64,000 nt of DNA from Aquilonibacter sp963703325 (lineage in GTDB: Bacteria > Vulcanimicrobiota > Vulcanimicrobiia > Vulcanimicrobiales > Vulcanimicrobiaceae). Position numbers and translations under genes: made by a program. The stretch lies in contig OY969805.1 of the NCBI GenBank assembly GCA_963703325.1, forward strand, positions 1,922,001 to 1,986,000, in the 5' to 3' direction. The notes under the pieces were generated by a model, which saw only the letters and a program-made list of their open reading frames with translations, was not told the DNA's origin and searched no databases. This document shows, one piece after another, positions 60,072-64,000 of the stretch (positions are counted from its first letter, which is position 1; each line of letters opens with the position of its first letter).

Positions 60072-60845
60072 TTATTCGGCGTACGAGGGATCCAGACGAT
60101 TGAGTTTGCGTAGTAACCCGGGCCACGCGAGCGCGCCGCCCGCGCCGCGCGTCACTTGTTTGGCTTGCGCTTGCGCGCCGGCGATGATCCGTGGATCGAC
60201 CGTGATGAGCTTGTCGCCGCAGCTTTGCGCGCGCACCTGGATGTTGCAAGTATTTTCGAAGACGTACAGCGCCAGAAACGCTTCGGGGATATTTTCGGCG
60301 ACCGTCAAGAGGCCGTGATTGCGCAGCATGAGATAATTCTTGCTGCCGAGATCGGCCACCAAGCGCGGCTTCTCGTCGTCGCGCAACGCGACGCCTTCGT
60401 AGTCGTGATAGGCGAGCGAGGAGAGCACGAAGATCGACTGCTGCGATATCGGCAGCACGCCGTGTTCTTGCGCCGAGACGGCAATCCCGTTGAGGCTGTG
60501 TACGTGGAAAATGGCCTTTGCGTCGTCGCGCGCTTCATGAATCGCGCTATGGATCGTGAAGCCGGCCGGATTGATCTCGTAGGGCGACTCCATGACTTTG
60601 TTGCCGGCGAGGTCGACTTTGATCAAGCTCGACGCGGTGATCTCGTCGAACATCATGCCGTACGGATTGATCAGGAAGTGGTGGTCGGGACCGGGGACGC
60701 GCGCCGACAGATGCGTGAAGATCAGATCATCCCAGTGGAAATAGGCGACGAGCCGATACGCCGCGGCGAGCGCGACTCGCTGGTCCCATTCTTCGGGCGA
60801 AACGCGGCCGCGAACGGTGGCTGGTGAGGTCGAAAGTGCGCTCAT
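60072..60845 (-). CDS. Class II aldolase/adducin family protein
   Basis: A 257-residue protein of the class II aldolase/adducin fold. Metal-ligand His positions appear in IFHVHSLNG and in LRNHGLLTV, and FTHLSARVPG plus INPYGMMFDEITASSLIKVD are family segments. The substrate is undetermined. Adducin-head-like bacterial proteins of this type are common and often not true aldolases. Coupled by ATGA to the upstream methyltransferase gene. Confidence 0.85.
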   Translation of the reverse strand: MSALSTSPATVRGRVSPEEWDQRVALAAAYRLVAYFHWDDLIFTHLSARVPGPDHHFLINPYGMMFDEITASSLIKVDLAGNKVMESPYEINPAGFTIHSAIHEARDDAKAIFHVHSLNGIAVSAQEHGVLPISQQSIFVLSSLAYHDYEGVALRDDEKPRLVADLGSKNYLMLRNHGLLTVAENIPEAFLALYVFENTCNIQVRAQSCGDKLITVDPRIIAGAQAQAKQVTRGAGGALAWPGLLRKLNRLDPSYAE

Positions 60846-62065
60846 GCGCGAGGCTTCCCGGAGGCATCAAACACGACCTGGTCCCACTGCCAGAGCCGCT
60901 CGAAGAAGGCGCGAGCCGAACCGGAGTCACCCTTCTCGCCGCAGATCTGCGCGATCGTGCGGTCGCCGTCGATCGCGCTCAGCCATTGATCCTGCGCCGC
61001 GTCGATCGGCAGATACAGGTCGGTATAGGTGTGGCTACGGTTGATCAGCACGGCGGCGGCGCCCGCGGGCAGCCGTTCGCGTACGGTGGTGGCTTCGGGC
61101 AGCCGAATCGGGACGTAGTTGCGCCAATCGTCGCCTTCGAAGTCGACGCGATGGTTCGTTCCGTCATCGCTGCGATAGGCAGCGACTGTGTGGCGCACCA
61201 TCGTTCCGCGGAACAGTTCGATAGCGGCATATTGTTCGCGCGGCGGGAGGCCCGCGAGCCGCGATGCGTGCGGCGTCGATGCGAGTGCGCCGCACTGCGG
61301 TAGATACGGCGCTTGGCGAATCCAGCGCCCGAACGAAAGATTAGCGTGCTCGAGAAATTCGAACAGTTGCGGCACCGAGTACGCGCGATCGCGGGGGTGC
61401 AGCAACGCGTCGGCCATCCCCGCCATGTCCGCAAAATCGGGTGAATTGCGCAGCAGTGTCACGATCGGATGGTCCGGCGGGAGCGCCTTGAGGCTGGCAG
61501 CGAGGTCGTGGATGTCGCCTTCGCTCGCGGTGACGCCGAGCCGGCGGCAATAGTCTTGCAGCATGTACACGCCCGCGCGGCCGTACGGTGCATACACCAT
61601 GAGATGCAACGCGCCGTTTGGCTCGAGTACCTCGTGCAGCGCGCGAAGACCGGCGCCGGGATCGGCGAGGTGATGCACCACGCCGGTACAGACGACGTGC
61701 TCGAACGTTCGCCCGAGTTCGCGTGCGCGTTCGATTGGGAGTTGATAGACCTCGAGATTCTCGAGTGCGTGCGCACGCTTCAAATCGCGCGTGGACGCAA
61801 TACTGTTCGCGCTGACGTCGATACCGACGACGTTGGCGCGCGGCCAGCGTAGCGCGTAATGCGCAGCTTGGACCGTTCCGCAGCCGGCCACGAGGATGCT
61901 CCGGTCGTCGCGATATGGCTCGCCGGGCCAAAAGAGATGCGCATCGGCGCGGCGCCGCGAATCGTCCCAAAACCGGCGGTAGGCGACTAGGTCGTCTACC
62001 GCCGGCGGGTACGGATGCATCTCGTAGAACGCACTCACTTCGTCGTGCATGAGTGCTTCGCTCAT
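60842..62065 (-). CDS. Class I SAM-dependent methyltransferase with C-terminal extension
   Basis: A 407-residue protein. The SAM-binding motif is ILVAGCGTVQAAHYALRWP with the following acidic VVGIDVS; a later motif is EHVVCTGVVHHLADP. After the Rossmann part (about 20-200) come about 200 residues ending in a helical PqqD- or winged-helix-like segment (QWLSAIDGDRTIAQIC). The start DEVSAFYEMHPYPP is typical of methyltransferases acting on amino-acid or natural-product substrates. It is the first gene of a pair with the aldolase family gene. Confidence 0.8.
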   Translation of the reverse strand: MSEALMHDEVSAFYEMHPYPPAVDDLVAYRRFWDDSRRRADAHLFWPGEPYRDDRSILVAGCGTVQAAHYALRWPRANVVGIDVSANSIASTRDLKRAHALENLEVYQLPIERARELGRTFEHVVCTGVVHHLADPGAGLRALHEVLEPNGALHLMVYAPYGRAGVYMLQDYCRRLGVTASEGDIHDLAASLKALPPDHPIVTLLRNSPDFADMAGMADALLHPRDRAYSVPQLFEFLEHANLSFGRWIRQAPYLPQCGALASTPHASRLAGLPPREQYAAIELFRGTMVRHTVAAYRSDDGTNHRVDFEGDDWRNYVPIRLPEATTVRERLPAGAAAVLINRSHTYTDLYLPIDAAQDQWLSAIDGDRTIAQICGEKGDSGSARAFFERLWQWDQVVFDASGKPRA

Positions 62066-62066
62066 G

Positions 62067-63581
62067 CTAGCCGTGGGGTGTCTTAATCGATTCCATCACC
62101 GAATCCAGATTGAACGATGCGGGCTTCTGGCGCGGTGGGAACTTGACGAAGTCTTCGACTTGTTGCGCGACCACCGCTTGCATGAGGTAGAGCTGCGGTG
62201 CATGGTCGACCATCCAATCCCAATACGTATTCGAATTGAAATCGGACCGTTCGAACGGATCACGTCGCATATTCATGATGTGCGGAAGCCGCAGTTTCAC
62301 GAACGGCTCAGCCCACTGTGACATCTGGTTTGCACGTTGGAGCGATAGATTGAATTTGTAGTCTCCAACGCGGCACGCGATGACCTCTCCGTCGTCGCTG
62401 AAGTACATGATCCAGTTACGCGGGCTCTCTTTTGCCTGACCGCTAAAATATGGGATCATGTTGTAGCCATCGAGGTGGACATTGTACTTCTGGCCGTTGA
62501 TCGTGGTGCCCTTAAGCAGTTGCTCGGTGATGTCGGGATTGCCGGCGGCGGCGAGCAATGTCGGGAACATGTCGATATGTGAGACGATCCCGGTGTACAC
62601 CGATCCGGGCTTGATCGTCCCGGGCCAGCGTATGAAGCACGGTACGCGCCAACCGCCTTCCCAGTTTGAGTCCTTCTGACCGCGGAACGGCGTTGTCGCA
62701 CCGTCGGGCCAGGTGTCGTTTTCCGGGCCGTTGTCGGTCGAGTACATGACGATCGTGTTGTCCTCAATGCCGAGCTCCTTGAGCTTGTCGAGCATCATGC
62801 CGATCTGCTCGTCGTGCACGACCATGCGATCGCTGTACGGATCCTGTCCGCTCTTGCCGAGATTCTTTTCGGCGACGTGCGTGCGGAAATGCATCGCCGT
62901 CGAGTTGTACCACAGGAAGAAGGGTTGGTCGGCCTTGGCCTGCTTTTCCATCCACGCGAGTGCCGCCGAAGTGACCTCCTCGTCGATCGTCTCCATGCGC
63001 TTCTTGGTGAGCGGCCCAGTGTCAACGATTGTCTGCTTGCCGACTTTCCCGAAGCGCGGATCGACGGTTGTGTCGTCCTTGTCGGTCGCTACACAATGCA
63101 ACACGCCGCGCGGCCCAAACATTGCTTTAAACTTGGGATCTTTCGGATAGTCGGGCAGTTCGGGTTCTTCCTCGGCATTGAGGTGGTACAGGTTGCCGAA
63201 GAATTCATCGAAGCCGTGGACCGTCGGCAAGTACTCGTTGCGATCGCCGAGGTGATTCTTGCCGAACTGGCCGGTGGCGTAGCCAAGCGGCTTGAGGGCT
63301 TCCGCGATGGTCGGGTCTTCTTTCTGAAGGCCAACATTTGCGCCGGGCATGCCGACCTTGGTGAGGCCGGTGCGGATCGGGTTCTGTCCGGCGATGAAGC
63401 AGGCGCGACCGGCGGTGCAGCTCTGCTGTGAATAGTAGTCGGTGAACAGGCCGCCTTCGTTCGCGACGCGGTCGATGTTGGGGGTCCGGTAGCCCATCAT
63501 CCCGTTACTGAATTTGCTGATATTCCAGATGCCGATATCGTCGCCCCAGAGTATCAGAATATTGGGTTTCTTCGCAGGCAT
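62067..63581 (-). CDS. Arylsulfatase
   Basis: A 504-residue type I sulfatase. The metal site Asp14-Asp15 (WGDDIG) and the formylglycine motif CTAGR (Cys55) fit the Cys-type sulfatases that need maturation by the formylglycine-generating enzyme. Later segments FGKNHLGDRNEYLPTVHGFD, HVDGYN-like and YSTDNGPE are typical. There is no signal peptide with ATG 63581, preceded by AAAGGGAG. The maturase gene is not in the window. It ends 1 base before the methyltransferase start. Confidence 0.92.
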   Translation of the reverse strand: MPAKKPNILILWGDDIGIWNISKFSNGMMGYRTPNIDRVANEGGLFTDYYSQQSCTAGRACFIAGQNPIRTGLTKVGMPGANVGLQKEDPTIAEALKPLGYATGQFGKNHLGDRNEYLPTVHGFDEFFGNLYHLNAEEEPELPDYPKDPKFKAMFGPRGVLHCVATDKDDTTVDPRFGKVGKQTIVDTGPLTKKRMETIDEEVTSAALAWMEKQAKADQPFFLWYNSTAMHFRTHVAEKNLGKSGQDPYSDRMVVHDEQIGMMLDKLKELGIEDNTIVMYSTDNGPENDTWPDGATTPFRGQKDSNWEGGWRVPCFIRWPGTIKPGSVYTGIVSHIDMFPTLLAAAGNPDITEQLLKGTTINGQKYNVHLDGYNMIPYFSGQAKESPRNWIMYFSDDGEVIACRVGDYKFNLSLQRANQMSQWAEPFVKLRLPHIMNMRRDPFERSDFNSNTYWDWMVDHAPQLYLMQAVVAQQVEDFVKFPPRQKPASFNLDSVMESIKTPHG

Positions 63582-63702
63582 GGTTGTGTACACTCCCTTT
63601 TAGCGTTCCTCGATGGTAGTCCCGAGAAGTGAACGACAGGCGGCCCGGTCCAGGACGCCGCCAGGGTCAGCACCCGGCGGTCACCAATAGGGCCTGTGCC
63701 GC

Positions 63703-63789
63703 GGAGAGGTGGCAGAGTGGTTTAATGCAGCGGTCTTGAAAACCGCAGGACGTGAAAGCGTTCCGTGGGTTCGAAACCCACCCTCTCCT
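63703..63789 (+). tRNA. tRNA-Ser (anticodon UGA)
   Basis: A type II tRNA with a long variable arm. The acceptor stem GGAGAGG/CCTCTCC, D arm with AGTGG, anticodon stem GCGGT/ACCGC with loop CTTGAAA (anticodon at 63737-63739) and T arm GTGGGTTCGAAACCCAC are intact. CCA is not encoded. The discriminator base at 63789 is T, whereas bacterial tRNA-Ser normally has G. Confidence 0.95.
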
Positions 63790-63824
63790 TAGAATCTTTG
63801 CTCGCGAGAGCGGGGGCATGTATC

Positions 63825-64000
63825 ATGCAAACCGCCGAGAACTTTCGAGACGGCAAGTTGCTGCGAATCTTCGTCGATGAAGCCGACCGGCGTGGACTGC
63901 AGCCGACCTACACGGCGATCGTGGAGTTCTTAAGGAAGCGTGGCGTCGCGGGCGCGACCGTCTTTCGCGGGATCGAAGGCTTCGGCGGTCACGGTGAGGT
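63825..64000 (+). CDS. DUF190-family protein, N-terminal part
   Basis: The first 58 codons of a DUF190-family gene that runs off the window. The start MQTAENFRDGKLLRIFVDEADR, continuing AIVEFLRKRGVAGATVFRG and GFGGHGE, is characteristic. Family members are small PII-like proteins often found next to fluoride exporter (crcB) genes, so crcB may lie just beyond the window. ATG 63825 gives the conserved N-terminus. Confidence 0.8.
   Translation, partial: MQTAENFRDGKLLRIFVDEADRRGLQPTYTAIVEFLRKRGVAGATVFRGIEGFGGHGE

Noticed and set aside
1..64000. CRISPR array, prophage or integrase-bearing island
   Set aside because: No regularly spaced direct repeats and no phage, integrase or transposase genes were seen.

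Overview
The window is GC-rich chromosomal DNA from a diderm bacterium: there are lipoprotein signals, predicted beta-barrel proteins, a Tat-exported enzyme and a full proton-pumping complex I. There is no rRNA here. Gene content (exported S53 peptidase with a GGGG-rich lipoprotein start, carboxypeptidase-regulatory-like surface proteins, translationally coupled operons with many GTG starts) suggests a little-studied soil lineage such as Eremiobacterota/WPS-2, but that assignment is an inference.

Layout. 0-5.2 kb: end of hflX with an apparent frameshift, a trypsin-like lipoprotein, a potassium-channel-like protein, cobU, a CPA1 sodium/proton antiporter and a small lipoprotein. 5.3-20.1 kb: a complete 14-gene nuoA-N operon whose last gene overlaps a MarR-type regulator. 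Most junctions overlap by 1-14 bases. The two large gaps hold a mobile-looking repeat (nuoD/nuoE) and a structured spacer (nuoH/nuoI). 20.1-32.5 kb: a TPR protein, a decarboxylase/histidine-kinase pair, aldo/keto reductase plus RidA, glutamine synthetase behind a PucR-type regulator, a PAS-PAS-GAF-GGDEF protein, and an NRAMP transporter behind a PRC/MgtE-N/CBS protein.

32.5-45.2 kb is the most unusual region. A lone flagellin faces a cluster encoding a predicted beta-barrel protein with C-terminal Ig-like domains (1054 aa), a giant secreted protein (1453 aa), a probable major subunit, a PapD-like chaperone candidate and two further secreted subunits. Flagellin, the giant protein and the major subunit each have a near-consensus sigma-28 (FliA) promoter, and two of these promoters share extended flanking sequence. 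I read this as an undescribed chaperone/usher-like surface-fibre locus placed in the motility regulon.

45.2-64 kb: an inositol-monophosphatase-family gene, a kynA-kynU-MATE operon, a chagasin-like inhibitor, an Mpo1-like protein, a 225-bp element with 55-bp terminal inverted repeats (its core matches the nuoD/nuoE repeat), an alkyltransferase-like protein lacking the acceptor cysteine, an SDR and an enoyl-CoA hydratase family protein, a globin-GAF-EAL sensor, a DUF1254-type protein, an S53 peptidase, a Tat-exported beta-carbonic anhydrase, a class II aldolase family protein with a methyltransferase, an arylsulfatase, tRNA-Ser(UGA) and the start of a DUF190 gene.
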